Below, piece by piece: positions 1 through 12,779 of a stretch of 64,000 nt of DNA (within the stretch, counting starts at the first letter, position 1; every line of letters starts with the position of its first letter). The notes below the pieces were generated by a model. It saw nothing but the letters and a program-made list of their open reading frames with translations, was not told where the DNA came from and ran no database searches. The position numbers and the translations under genes were made by a program. Source of the DNA: Endomychus coccineus (taxonomy: Eukaryota; Arthropoda; Insecta; Coleoptera; Endomychidae); assembly GCA_958510875.1 (NCBI GenBank), contig OY294067.1, positions 198,521,401 to 198,585,400 of the forward strand. Reading direction: 5' to 3'.

Positions 1-1880
1 TCGGCACCTGAAAGATTCCCTCTGAGACAACATTTAAAATCAGTATGGAAATTATCTTTCACCTCGTTACCAAAGTTAATAGCATGAAATATGTTCGACC
101 ATTTGTCGTTATCAATCAAAATACTCCATATTGCAATTTCAGTCAGCATTATGCCAATCCTCCTCCTGTTGACTCTTCACAATCCATTAAGGTTTTGTGC
201 TATCCGATGTTCGATAATGAGAACAAAATTGAAATATAAACTGCATTACGGAATCACAGTAGTCACCAAAACTTTTCTTTTTCTCAGATTTATCGAGGGT
301 GGAACAGTATCTGACGCAATGTTATTCCGTAAGGTGATAATGTTTATTTGAACTAGCTGAGGGAAACGTTGATATAGTTTTTTCGTAGAATTATTGTGCT
401 TACAAATTTCATCAAAGAGAACAGTTCACGTATTCGGTAACTATGCTCGTATTTACAACAATAAGGCGTTGGAATGAATTCCATGTAACTAGATTAGAAT
501 CGCGAATGTGTGCTGCAAAGTTTCAAGACATTTTCACACTGAACATTTTCTAAAATGATTCTCTCTGATAGTTGATTCATTTCTCCGGTCAGCAATCATA
601 ATTCGCAAACTATGATAGCTGTAGGAAGGGTTATAACGTGACCGTTTGTTCCAATGGATTTGATTAGCAGACGACCTGGAATGATGTCATCATCATACTA
701 TTTTCCAACAGTATCATCAGTATCGATGTGTCTTCGGAGGAATGCACACGTAGCTGAACGAGTTATGTGTTAAAGTAAGAGCACTGAGTGTAGGCATATA
801 CTATTACTAAGACAAAAATATCGTAATAAGAGAGATGCAGAATATATCTATTGGTTGGAAGAAGGAGAAGAATGAAATTCGATTTTATGATGTTAACCTA
901 AATTTTGAACAGGAAACTGTAAACAAAACAGGCACTTCAAATTTAACATACTCACATGTCCCAGCAAGGACATCAGTTTCCAGTTTCGGTGGAAGGTGGA
1001 CATAGGGGCAGATAGTTGGAATCACAACACTGGTTACGAAATGTGATGTATCGGTTCAATATTCACTACATAGTACTAACACTGATATTCTGTAGCCATC
1101 ACTGATAGCTGACTCACTTACGACTATAACTAAGACTATATGACTATGTTAAAACTTGTAACTCCTAACTTCAATATCTATTCTCGAAGGGGAATCCTTT
1201 TTCCTCTCCTAATAGTTCGGCCAAGATTGGCCTACGTACCGGAATTAACATTCATATTATGCACGCTGGGTCACAACCTTGTCGACACATTATTCATGAT
1301 GATATATAAACAACAACAAATACGTTGTATGTTCATATTCAATGAGTATACACATGACATAAGAAAATAGAATATTTTAAGTTATCTAATTCACGATGAA
1401 TCTCTTCGAAATATCACAATCTCGGAAATGAATGTAACGGGACAGGGTGGCAGCCAACATACTCGGATAAACTAGAATAAGCTAAAGTCATTTTTGAGTA
1501 TCGCCAACATGTCTCTCTCCCACCATACTGTCATCTAGCTTCCCAGCAATCGTATGGAGGAATAAAGATTGGATAGAGAGATCTCCGATATTGGCACTCG
1601 TAATTCGCCTCCGCTAATCGTGTATCTACTGTCAAGAAAAGTGACATTTATTTGAAAGTGTAGTTCCCGAGTTCCGATCAACTTAACCTGTCAAATCTTT
1701 GAGTGATCTTAATGATACAGTTCTTTGTTCTTTCTACTTTCTAGAAAATTCAAGGAGCTAACGACTTGATAGTGTTCTAAAAATGTGAATTTTCTTTACT
1801 TTTAGTACTTTGCATCGTTTAGGTACCTGTTTTTTAATCGAAATATAGAGTGTTGTGCAGTGTTGTTTTGTATATAATTC
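1..1880. other. intergenic, no recognised gene
   Basis: Only short random open frames are present, none with a motif I recognise. Around 590-740 there is a weak copy of a dispersed repeat: an eroded palindrome reading roughly AATTCGCAAACTATGAT is followed by a degenerate form of the GACGTCATC motif. Stronger copies of this repeat lie at 7.9 kb and 35 kb. Confidence 0.5.
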
Positions 1881-1883
1881 AGT

Positions 1884-4800
1884 ATGGGGAAATATTGCAT
1901 TGTATGCAGAATGCATTATGCTGAAGAAAATGAAAAAAGGAGATTTTATAAGTATCACCTTAATCAATAATAATGTTTATATAAGTTAATTTCATTAGGA
2001 AGAAGGGCACAACAAAGCAATTGAGGGGCCTGGAAAAATTGTATCAAGAAGATTAGTTAGTAATATTGTGAGATTTCCAGTTTGTGGCTCATTCTAAATA
2101 TAACTTTACAAAATTTCTACTGGCTAGCAAGAAGTCTGTATATATTTTCGTGGTCTGCTTTAGGAAACATTCACGTAATATCACTATTACAATTTATTCT
2201 ATCTCTCAATTGTGCCTACATTTACTATGCCAATAAAATTTTTTGCGTTTATTGTTATATACTGTATAGTAGAACATTTTTATGTTTTAATCAATATTAC
2301 AATCTTATAGCATAAAGTTATGCCAGTACTCGTGATTCATTTGCTTGATTTTTGTTGGATTCCCATCAAAACAAGCATCAAAGGATATATGGTGCAATAG
2401 CTTGGCATTAGATGTCGAAGCAGTAAAAAGATCACATTTGGTATGTTCTGACCATTTTTCTGAAAGTGACTTTGGAACTAGGCCAGGTGGCAGGAAAGAC
2501 CTCAAAGGTGGTGCTACACCAGCATTTGCCAGTACAAGTCGCCCACATATTTACCCGGAGTAATTAATTCCAGATATGTTGGGATGGATCATATTTGCCA
2601 ACTGTTTCAGACATGATGAAGACGACAAAGAGAATATTGATGTTTCAGCACCTAAAAGGTAAAATGTTTAATTAAGAGCATAGCAGTTCTACTAATATAT
2701 GGTTTTATTTATTTTAGAGCAAAACTTTCAGAAAATGAATATGCGTCAACATCTATGACCAAAAGCAGCGTTTGGTTTGCACCAGCTAATGAGGATATCA
2801 TGGTTAGTAGTTATGAGGAGCCCTTAGTTGAATTAGTTTCCGCTTCAATTACTACTACATTTCAACAGCCACTGCAGCCTTCCTCAAAAACTTTATCTAT
2901 AGCAAATCACCAGAATCGGATATCTGTTCCGAGAAAAAATCCGTTATAGCTGTACCATTAGCAAGGTCTTCATCAACAACTTCCAGTAGTTCCAGTAATC
3001 CAAAAGAAAGGAGGTAAAGGAAATATCAACAAATAGTAGGAGCAGTAGTTCCACAAAAGTAAGTTTAGAATACTGTATATATTTCTGCTAAAACTGGCCA
3101 CCTGTAGTATTACAGGATTTTGCTAGTATCAGCATAGTGCAATGTATAAGGTGAATGAGTTGTGCAAATTTCATGCATTTATATCTAATAATTTTTGATA
3201 TTCACCAAATTTTCATAACCTGTATCTCAAAACTTGTCAATAGTGGGGGGCCATAAGCTATTAAAAAATTTTGGGCTAAATTTCTCTAAAAAAATATTCC
3301 CCTTATGTTATGACATGGATTTAGTTAATACCCTTATATACTGCGTCAAATTGTTTATAAGTTGATAAATATAATATCATTATAACATCTAATTGATTAT
3401 AATATACTCAGAAAGTTTCGTGGTAAACGCTATTTTGGTGATTGTACTACATCAGATATGGACAATCCAGCAAGAGCACGTGTCAGTTGGAAAATTGCAA
3501 AGAAGACTGTCTCCCAGCAACGGCGAAAAATAAAAAACTTACAAGCTTTCGTGAGGTTTCACAGAAAGAGAGTGAATCCTCTGAGGACATTAGTAAAGCA
3601 TTTGAAAACTGAATTTGCTATGACAGAAAGTGCGGAAACTGTAATTACGGTAAGGTCCCACAATTTAGAGAAGTAATTTAATTAATTTGTAGTTTTTATA
3701 CATGTGCAATTGTGCATTTGCTGTCAGTAGTCAACTATCCATAATATGTAATAATTTTTGTTATGAAATCATATATGCTGCATACATTGAATTTTAATTG
3801 CATAATTAATTTTCAGGCGGCAGTACCTGGCTCATCTGGCGAAATCATTAAACGTTCTTTGAAAGGACCATCAACTCAGAAATTTACACCGGATTTGCGG
3901 TCATTTGCTTCAACTTTGCATTTTTATTCACCAAAGGCATATGAATATGTTAGAGCAAAATTCACCAATAGTTTGCCACATCCAATAACTATTGCTAAAT
4001 GGTATAAATTCATAGATGGTAGCCCTGGTGTCTCTCAAGAAGCTCTTCAGTGTGTACGAGATATGGCACAAGAATATGCGAGTACAGGGAAACAGCAGGT
4101 GTGTAATCTGGTTCTCGATGAAATGGCTATTCGAAGGCATTGTGAATGGACTGGGAAACAGTTTAAGGGCTATGTTAATATTGGAGCGAACATAGATAGT
4201 GATGCCCTTCCAGAAGCCAAAGATGCTCTGGTCTTCATGTTAGTTGCACTGAATGAACATTGGAAGATCACAGTGGCATATTATTTTACCGATGGCTTAA
4301 ACGGACCAGAGAAAAGCAGTATCACTTTGCAACTATTGCAATTGATTGATGGAACAGGTGCAATAGTATCTTCAATCACATTTGATGGAGCTCCCTCTAA
4401 TATAAATATGGCCAAATATTTAGGTGCTGAGTTTGACAATATTGAGACCGTATTTCCAAGATCCTGCCTCGGGCCGAACTGTAATGATATTGTTTGACAT
4501 GTGCCACATGCTCAAACTAGTGCGTAATTGTTTGGCAAGTAAGTATTTCATTAAAGATGGCGATGACAATTCAATAGAGTGGAGATACCTAGAAAAATTG
4601 TGTGAGATCCAGGACTTGGCACAAAATTTGAGAAGAGGCATGTCCAGTGGTTTCGGGAAAAAATGAAAGTCAGAGTAGCTGCACAGACATTTAGCAACAG
4701 TGTTGCTGATGCACTCATGTACTCAGCCCGAGGAATGGAAATTGATTCATTTGAAACTGCAGAACCGACAGCTAGCTTTTGTAAAAGAATCAACAATTTG

Positions 4801-5838
4801 TTTGATATATTTAATTCCCACTCGTTATATTCTCAAATGCCATTCAAAAAAGCTATCACGCCTCAAAATGTAAATAGTATATATAAATATTTAGATGAAT
4901 GCGAAAGTTATATCCATAATCTGAAAATTGACAACATCCCTTTTTATATGACCCAAATGAAAAACAGGTTTCATAGGTCTTCTAGTGTGTATAGAAAGCC
5001 TAAAACTTCTGTATAGAGAATTTGTGGAAAACAACATTCTGAAATTTATTACAACATATAAGCTTTCGCAAGACCATTTAGAAATATATTTTAGTGCAGT
5101 AAGGTCCAAAGGGGGTTGTAATAATGACCCTACTGCACGACAGTTTGAAAGTATTTTAAAAAAATTATTAGTTCACACGGAAATAAAAGGCATAGAAACT
5201 TCCAATGCAGTATCCATAGACTCCACTAAAATATTATGTTGCTCTTCCTCAACACGGACAAATTGTGGAGCAGAACTACAAGAATCTGAGGAGTTTCAGC
5301 AACTTGTCTCAGACATATCAAATATACATTTTGTCAATTCCCCAGCATGGCATTTAACTAGTCTGGTATCTGATGTTGTCGGGTATATAGCAGGCTTTGT
5401 TGAACGTAGTCTTAAAAACTTTATTACCTGCGAATTTTGTCAGTCACTGTCAGGAGATGAGGAGTGCCATTCCCTTTTGCAAGTGAGGAAAACTTTTGAG
5501 AAACCGATTAAAGCTTCAAAATTTGTTATAGATATATGTAGAATCTGTGAAAAATGTTGAGAGTGTTTATGTTAAATACGAATATGTTTTCAAAAAAAAT
5601 TTTCTTAGATATACTAATAATTAAAGTCAAAAAAAATTTGTCACGCAACGTGGTTGATGCATTGGGTGATCATATAGATGAAATGGGCCCACTTGATATC
5701 CACTGTATGGATATGATAACATTAATATGTGAAAAATATCTCACAGTACGAATACATCATGAGACAAAGAAAATTACTGCCACGGAATATAAAGTCCGCA
5801 GTGTATTAACAAAGCAAGTGCTATTTTCACATCAATGA
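1884..5838 (+). pseudogene. P-element/THAP9-like transposase, broken
   Basis: This is a decayed cut-and-paste transposase of the P-element superfamily, read in pieces on the + strand. The first piece (from 1884) opens with MGKYCIVC, the C-x2-C of a THAP zinc finger. The second (about 2345-2562) gives the rest of THAP: a Trp, LVCSDHF (the Cys-x2-His) and the GATPAF ending. Basic, coiled-coil-like sequence follows at 3410-3670. The catalytic core starts near 3818 after a TTTTCAG acceptor-like site; it contains LVLDEM and TFDGAPSN, which fit the RNase H-type acidic residues. A GTP-binding-region-like stretch (DMCHMLKLVRN) follows near 4495. The C-terminal hallmark SQDHLEIYFSAVRSKGG sits at 5066-5118 with NDPTARQF just after. 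The frame changes near 4450, 4655, 5000 and 5550 cannot be normal splicing, so I call it a pseudogene. GT/AG-like sites (for example AAAAGGTAAAA near 2658) suggest the ancestor had introns. I did not find matching element ends. Confidence 0.88.
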
Positions 5839-7636
5839 TATTTGATGTTTGAATATAGTGTGTTTTAAATCTAATTTTCATGTGTATTGATTATGTATTT
5901 AGTGAATGATAACACAATAAATAATCCTCATAAATTAACATGTGGAGAACTACATTCTCTGCAAAACAAAATTCAACAATATATTTTCTAATTTTATAAT
6001 ACATTGTCAGTATGAATAAGTTAAAGTTGTTTATATTCTCATAAATTAACACGTTGATAATTATATTTTCAGCAAAACAAAATTTAACAATATACTTTAT
6101 AAGTTTATAATACATTGTCAGTATGTTTCCCGTTTTATATGATGTCTGCTTTTAGTTTTAGTTGAAATCTTATCTTCATATGCTCTGATATCTTTGTTAC
6201 GATGTATTAAAATGGTCTTCTTTTCAGTGAAAATTATGAATACTTAAAATATTGTCGTTGAAAAGGTTGCTTGTAATACCAAGGAAGGGCAACAGATTGA
6301 TTAAATTATGTATTTATGTTTTTAATATCATAGATTAGATATCCCCCTAAAACATGTTTCGAAGAATGTACTAATGATTTACTAGAATTTACAGGAACAA
6401 TAAATTGTTAATATTTATTATTAATGCGTCAACACTTTTAGAATTATATTTTCCGCAAGAAAACTTTTCAACAATATACAATATACTTTCTCACATAAAT
6501 AAATTGACAATTCCTTATTTAAATAAAACGTTTACAATTTTACTAAAACTTTTCTTACTTGTATGTTCCCCATTCATATTGTTAGTCATATATCATCTTA
6601 CATCATGAAATCATGAAAATCAACGCACATTGCGCTCCCACCTCATAGTCCAATTATTGCAAATGCTTCCTGACAATACGGATGAAATAAAAGCAAGAAT
6701 GCTGTAGTGGCGATATACCTACTGTACTTTAATATCAGTAGACAGAATAGAATAGAAGTATATGATCATGTTAAACATCTTTCGGAAGTTTTTGTTCATG
6801 AAATTTTACATATAGGGTCCAACAATGGATTTTGTATGAATATACTCATACAGATATGATTTGAAACCAAATTATAGGTTGATGTAGTGGTGAAAAAAGT
6901 GAAACCATTATTGTATTGCGATATGAATTAAATAATTGTGATCTAATAATGTCCTCGATAGAAACAAATGTTTTTCACTGGTTAAGAATATATAAAAATA
7001 TACTCAGTTGCCCAGATGTAGATGAACAAAGTAATAAGCAGCTCATAGTCTGCGCTTCAATATAGTTACTTGCACGCAGCCATAAATCGGTGAATGGCAA
7101 TCACCAAAATTAGAAACGACCATGCAAATTGCTATTATACAAATTGGGTCAGTAAGTGAATCAGTTTAATTGCCAAAATACCAGTCTTTTTCTGTTAAAC
7201 ATGGAAGAAACCCACATTTGTCATTAACATTCTCCTATGTCTACAGCTACACTGTTAATATTGGTTATAAAGTTTTCATTTTTGATGTTTTAACAGTTTG
7301 AAAAAAAACGTACCTTACTGATTTATAAATAGTACGCCCGTGGCGTGGGGTACCCTGGAAATCTGTTTAAAATACCGTTTACAATACACGCCTATGCCGT
7401 GGGGTACTATTCCTCTATCCGTACTGGATGTCTACACGTCATGTTGGCGATACAAAATGTCCGTAGTTACGAATAGATTGACTAACTCTAGTATATCCGA
7501 GTTCGTTGGTGGCAGCCAATGAATCTTAAAACAATCAACAAGAACCAACTGGATGTATTTACCCATGTCATTTCTAAAACGATGGCAATTACACGTTCAA
7601 TTATAAACTCAAGTTATCATCTATTGATGGTACCGA
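5839..7636. other. AT-rich intergenic DNA, no recognised gene
   Basis: No gene is recognised. It holds the short tandem repeat described separately at 5929-6124, with a more diverged related stretch near 6440-6560. A short phrase CGTGGGGTAC occurs twice about 65 bp apart (7344-7420). Confidence 0.4.
5929..6124. repeat. two-unit tandem repeat, about 111-bp period
   Basis: Two copies of an 85-bp AT-rich unit start at 5929 and 6040. Both begin CATAAATTAACA and end ATAATACATTGTCAGTATG. They differ at scattered positions and are separated by about 25 bp. The repeat lies just 3' of the P-like transposase and could belong to that element's tail. Confidence 0.7.
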
Positions 7637-7639
7637 TGG

Positions 7640-7752
7640 TACTCTGAAAGTACTGAGGACCTCCCGAGTACAAATTAGCCATCGCCATCACCTTGAGTCC
7701 TATCTGAAAATGGCCACTTGGTAGCCGGAAGGTCTTGAGTACTTTCAGAGTA
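7640..7752. repeat. short inverted repeat (hairpin, MITE-like)
   Basis: The left arm TACTCTGAAAGTACTGAGG pairs with the right arm near 7727-7752, which ends GAGTACTTTCAGAGTA. Arms of about 25 bp flank a 60-bp loop. It looks like a small foldback or MITE remnant; no target duplication was established. Confidence 0.6.
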
Positions 7753-7854
7753 TTTTTAGTGAATAAGAGTGATTGTTTCTCATTTATAGTGTTATAGTGT
7801 ATCCACAGCGTAGATTCTCATATACTTTATAAGAGGTCACTCACATTTCCGATG

Positions 7855-8080
7855 TATTTCGTTGCTAGCAAACAGCGAACATAGTTTACGAACTACGATC
7901 GCCAGATGATGACGTCACCAATCGTTTCAATGGATTTTGCTGGTTGCAGTCGGTGATCATAATGTACGTACGATGATCGCCGACCGATGAGGTCAGTTTT
8001 GACTGTTACAATGTATTTCGTTGCTAGCATACAGTGACCACAGTTCACTACCTATGTTTGCCTGATAATGACGTTGTTTT
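7855..8080. repeat. dispersed TGACGTCA/palindrome repeat
   Basis: TGACGTCA at 7910-7917 follows an imperfect palindrome (CATAGTTTACGAACTACGAT). A second, rougher copy of the surrounding phrase (GTATTTCGTTGCTAGCA) begins about 160 bp further on, so this is a two-unit array. The same combination occurs at 34.9-35.4 kb, 36.3-36.6 kb, 42.9 kb and at the inner ends of the viral element's inverted repeats. Confidence 0.65.
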
Positions 8081-8229
8081 AGGAATAACTTGTCAAAAAT
8101 AATAAAAATAACATCGATTCAAAGAAATACATATTAATCTCGATAGTAAAACATTTAGGACAAATATAATAAAACAATTGATAAGAAGTACGTGTGTATG
8201 ATGATTCATGCAGTTGATCTCTTGGTTCT

Positions 8230-8817
8230 TCACAGTGAATTTTGAGCTTGTCCGGTGATCGAAGAATACTTCATAATACCATCGTTATTAATGATGCAAC
8301 AGGCACGAGTGTCTTCAGAGAAATTCATGAAACAGCTCACGTCAGCTGTTGATAAACTCAGAGCATCATTTGCTTCGAACAATCGCTCACAACAATAGCT
8401 TTTCCCTTGAAAGCTGTATATATCGATCATCTTCTCACACAATCATTACATTTAAAAGTGATTCCTGGAATTCGTAGTATACATCTGGTACGCTTCCAGA
8501 TATTGCAGATCATTCAAATTCAATTTATTCGCTTCATGTAGATAGCACTCGAAATTCGCGTATTATTTCACATTTAACAAGTTAATATTATGAGAATATG
8601 TGCTATAATCTGTAGTATTATTCTTCCGATTAGTTTGATTAGCGAAATTACATATCTGGAATATTCCAAATTCATTGATGATCTAACTGCTGACTAAAGC
8701 ATACGAGTCTAGATTCACCAACAGATCTTGTTGATTGTTTGATATCTTGATTTCATCGCTGTTGTCGGAGAATGTTGTATGTGAATCATTATAATCATCA
8801 GTACGAGGAGGCACCAT
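8230..8817 (-). pseudogene. second, deleted copy of the double-jelly-roll capsid-like gene
   Basis: Read on the minus strand, this matches the start and end of the capsid-like gene at 47977-49119 in DNA and protein. The N-terminal part has an ATG at 8815-8817 and keeps NSDEI and NNQQDLLVNL. The C-terminal part keeps MNFSEDTRACCIINNDGIM and YSSITG, against NFPKNTRAYCIIINDRIM and YSPITG in the other copy. About 600 bp of the middle is missing: sequence near 8685 that matches 48450 jumps to sequence matching 49017. Frameshifts are also present in the retained parts. No neighbouring capsid, ATPase or inverted-repeat sequence was found, so it is an isolated fossil of a related viral element. Confidence 0.85.
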
Positions 8818-11150
8818 CGTAATACTCTAATAAATACCTAGGCCAAAATTCTTTACACCCCGTGTCACATATCACCTAGTAGAGCGGTTCACACTTACAA
8901 GTGTGCACTATGCTACCAAAGGGCGGTTCTCTTTAGGGAGTGTACATCATGTTTCCCCAGATAAACTATTCCTGAAGAGATTAACAACATCTTCGTAATT
9001 TGTATTCTCCGTCGTCGGCCTAGAGAAGTGGTTCTCACTCACTCACTCAAGAGTGTTGACCAGGTTGCTGAGGTGGGCGAACATTCACTCAGTCAGTACC
9101 AAATAGGTGGTCATTACACAGAACCGTCTTCATATGTAGGCTCTGAATCTCCTCATAGTTCAGTCGCTCTGTAATTTTTGACGGTTTTTTTTGGGGAGTG
9201 TTATTTTAGAGTGGTTTCTTATGTTTTTTGGGTCGCTGATCACGAATCTGAGGGTCAAATGTGTATTGGATCGATGCGCTTCAAGTTATGAGCATTTTTT
9301 ATGGCCAAAAAAGTCCATTTTTGCGTATTTTTGGTTCAACATGAAAAGTATGACATATATGAAAAAAATACCTGTATAAAATTATAGGTATTATCAGACC
9401 ACGTCGAATGAGCCCAACTAGAAGTTTCTAAAATATTTTTGGACCACTGTGGACCCATTTTAGCCCTTTTTTTGAAAAAAACTAACAAAAACTCCTCTGA
9501 CTTTATTTTTCAACTTAATGAATTGTAAATGGCAAGAAATTGTGCATTTTTGTATCTTCTTTTAAGTACTTTTCGATTTTTTTAAATATCTTATGAGGGG
9601 CGCTACAACTAACCATTTACAAAAAATCTTAAAATGGCGATAAATAATTAAATTTTCAATCTATTGACTCGAAACAAAAAGCATTCAAAAGATTTTGATA
9701 TTTTTCACCTTGTTTTCCAAGCTTGCACATTTTTTTTTATATGCGGCAATTTGGCGCTAGGTCAAAGTTTTTTAACCTCAAAAAAGTCGATCAATTTTAA
9801 GGTTAAATTTCATTGAATGAATTGAAATTTTCACAGCTAGAAGACATTTACATGATCCAGCTTTTAAGCCCAATTCGAACTCGATTGGTTGAGATATTGA
9901 AGTAGACGTGTTGAGGTTCACCCTGAGTCCAGATTTTGGGTTTTTGGAAAAAAACTTGAATTTTCCAAAAGAAAACAAATTAAACTATTCAACGCTGGAA
10001 ATGCGTATTCCTACTTATTTCTTTGACAATTTGGCTACGATTTGAATAAAAAAATTTTATTAATTTATTTTCACATGAAACTATATTTTACCTTGAACTC
10101 GGTCATTTACGGCTTATTCGTTGAAAAACGTACGAAAAAATCAGCTTGCGAATTGGAAAGCCTACCGCCAATGGGGTTGGAAAGTTACCGAGAATGGCCT
10201 GTAACGAAGCTCAAATTCTGAAATATCGTTTTATTCTAGATCAGGCAATAAATACGTATATTGCATATAAACTCAGTTTGAACAGTTCATTATTTCGATA
10301 GATATGTATGAATTCCGCATGTGTGTTCCATGTTATTCACTTTTCTAAATTTCCGCAGTTTCGAATAAGTGTAATTATTCATATAGATGAATCAAATTCA
10401 TGCCGGTTCAAAATTTTATTTCATTCCGATAAAATATGCTGCAAAAACAAGGGTCTGGCCAAGTTAACGCATCAAACTTTGTTCAACCTTATGTATAAGA
10501 AGGGCGAACAACCAAAAAAACTCCGATAACATTTATTTACTCCGCCAAGAGGAACTACCAAGATATCATGTGCGCGAATTTTAGATCTAAAAAGTAGCTT
10601 CACTTTTAAGCATTGTTCCGGACATAAGTTAAAAACCCTCGGCACAAAATAAGGAATTGGTGGAGGAGACCTGTCCAGAACCTCGGAAAACGTATAAAAG
10701 CCGTGACAGCCAAAAGATCGCTCCCTTTTGTGATTTCAATTTTCAAGTAGTACAATTGTTCTTTTGTGATTTTGAATTTCATTAAGTACAGTTGCTCTTT
10801 TGTGATTTTGATCATCAACCCGTACCGTTAAAGTGTTATTATCATATTAGAATCAAAGTGGAATGATTATTATTCGAATTCAAGTTAGATTTGAAAATAT
10901 GAATTAACAATAGTGTTTGTGTTTGTGAATTGTTGTATAAGGTAAATGATGGAATAATATTTTATTTTCCGGCATTACGATATATTTCCCGAAACGACCG
11001 ACTATTAAACCGTTTGATATATCGTAGTGCGTTTTAACAACATTTCAAGTGACAAAGCTACCTGAATGATGATTACCGAACACCGCTTATCACTGTAGGA
11101 TCTGTTTGATTCATATTTTCCGCAAATTGATTATTGTGAATCATTTGTAT
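8818..11150. other. AT-rich intergenic DNA, no recognised gene
   Basis: Long T- and A-rich runs with no recognisable coding motif. The only structure found is a three-unit tandem repeat at about 10720-10822, with a period of 36-40 bp built on CTTTTGTGATTT. Confidence 0.4.
10720..10822. repeat. three-unit short tandem repeat
   Basis: CTTTTGTGATTT recurs three times, each time followed by related AT-rich sequence ending in a GTACARTTG-type phrase in the first two units. It is a small minisatellite with no evident function. Confidence 0.6.
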
Positions 11151-11452
11151 GGAACGCCGTTTTGATATTTAATCGAGCTATCGTTCTGGATGCTCTGTAA
11201 TTGGTATATATTTCCACACTATACGCAATGAGAAAAACTAGTGAATTTCAATTAACACGGTGTAAACTTTTAAACCCTGACTTACAAATAATCATGATTT
11301 TCATTGGAACTACATGAATTTTTATTATATGCATTATTCTTCGTTAATGAATAACTCGATAGCTTGTCATTTTAAAGACATATAAGTAATTGGTTGCCAA
11401 TTTATTTTCAAACCTAAGCTTGCTACTAATAAATATTGAAACGGCGTTCCAA
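11151..11452. repeat. MITE-like element with GGAACGCCGTTTT ends
   Basis: The left end TATGGAACGCCGTTTTGAT begins at 11149-11151. An inverted end, TTGAAACGGCGTTCCAA, lies at about 11435-11452. The interior has no coding sequence. A third end of the same family lies at 15826-15852, so the left end may instead pair with that one, which would make a 4.7-kb element. Confidence 0.55.
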
Positions 11453-12779
11453 AATATGACACTATTCAACAATTTTTCTTTGTGGATATAATAACTTCCT
11501 CATCTTGTTCGGTCTAAAATATAATGTGTAACAAATTGAAAACAATTGAATTACATAGCATAGAAACTCGACCTTCAACATTTTTCTACTTAAATAATAA
11601 TATCCTTGCATTTATATGGAAACAGATTCTTAGTACAAAGGCCCAGGTCTCACACAAATTTCACTTTAGTCCAATTCTAATAGAAATTGAGATGCATTGT
11701 ATTTTAATTTAAAACTTATAGTTCTCACAAGGAATTATCTCATAGACTCGAATTATTTCTAAGCTCTACAGAAGAATCATACAGTTCATTTAGGTACATC
11801 TCTTGAATTGAAATCAAAACATTTCAATTCATAATACACGACAGAATGTTCCTTTTCAAATAGACGACCCCATATTAATGAAGACGTTGTTATTTTTTCC
11901 AATTGCTAATCAATTCGCCCCAATTATTTTGTAGAATGCTATTGTATGGGATCCTAAAATAAATTCATGCATGCATTTCTTTGATAACCAACCTGATGTG
12001 TAATATGTGCTACTACCTTATTTTTTGGCAACCACAATTGATTTTGCAAGTGGAACAAGTGAAATATTTTAAAACAATAAATATTGTTTATTCAAGTTAC
12101 AATTTCATTTTTATGGTATAAGTCTGTATTTGAAATCAAAAAAAAGCATTATAGTTCGATATGCCTTCCAATTTAAATTGACTTCCTAATTTTTACATGC
12201 CTAAATTTTATTCCTTCAAATTCAATTTAATGTAAAATGCTGTTAGCATTCGAATTTTTATGATACCATTTAATTTTATGAGAACCATATTTTCCGTTAG
12301 AACAACATCCAAATAACAATGATTATAATAAGAATACTGACTAACTTATTTCATATGAATCGAAATATGGTAGACGAATTTACTTTGGAAATAGAACTGA
12401 TGATGCATGTTTCTATGTATTTGCTATATCCATTTTAACCAATGTTCTATAATTATATGAAACTCTCACGAGTTGGTCTTCAAATTTTTTATTCCAATTC
12501 ATGCCAATTTTTAATGTAACCATGATATTGATATGTGAATTTCAACGAACCCAAGCTTACAATCCCTCATGAAATTTGAGCTGAATTAATTTGTTAGTCT
12601 TATTTCAATGTTATCTGAATTTCGATGTTATAATTATTTATATCGTATTGAAATCATTTCGGTTTGCATGTTTCAATGATATATACATTCATATAGTTAT
12701 TTGATACAATAATTGTTCGGATTTCAAATTATTGTTTACCATTATTGCTACATACCATAAAAATTCCGATATCATAATA

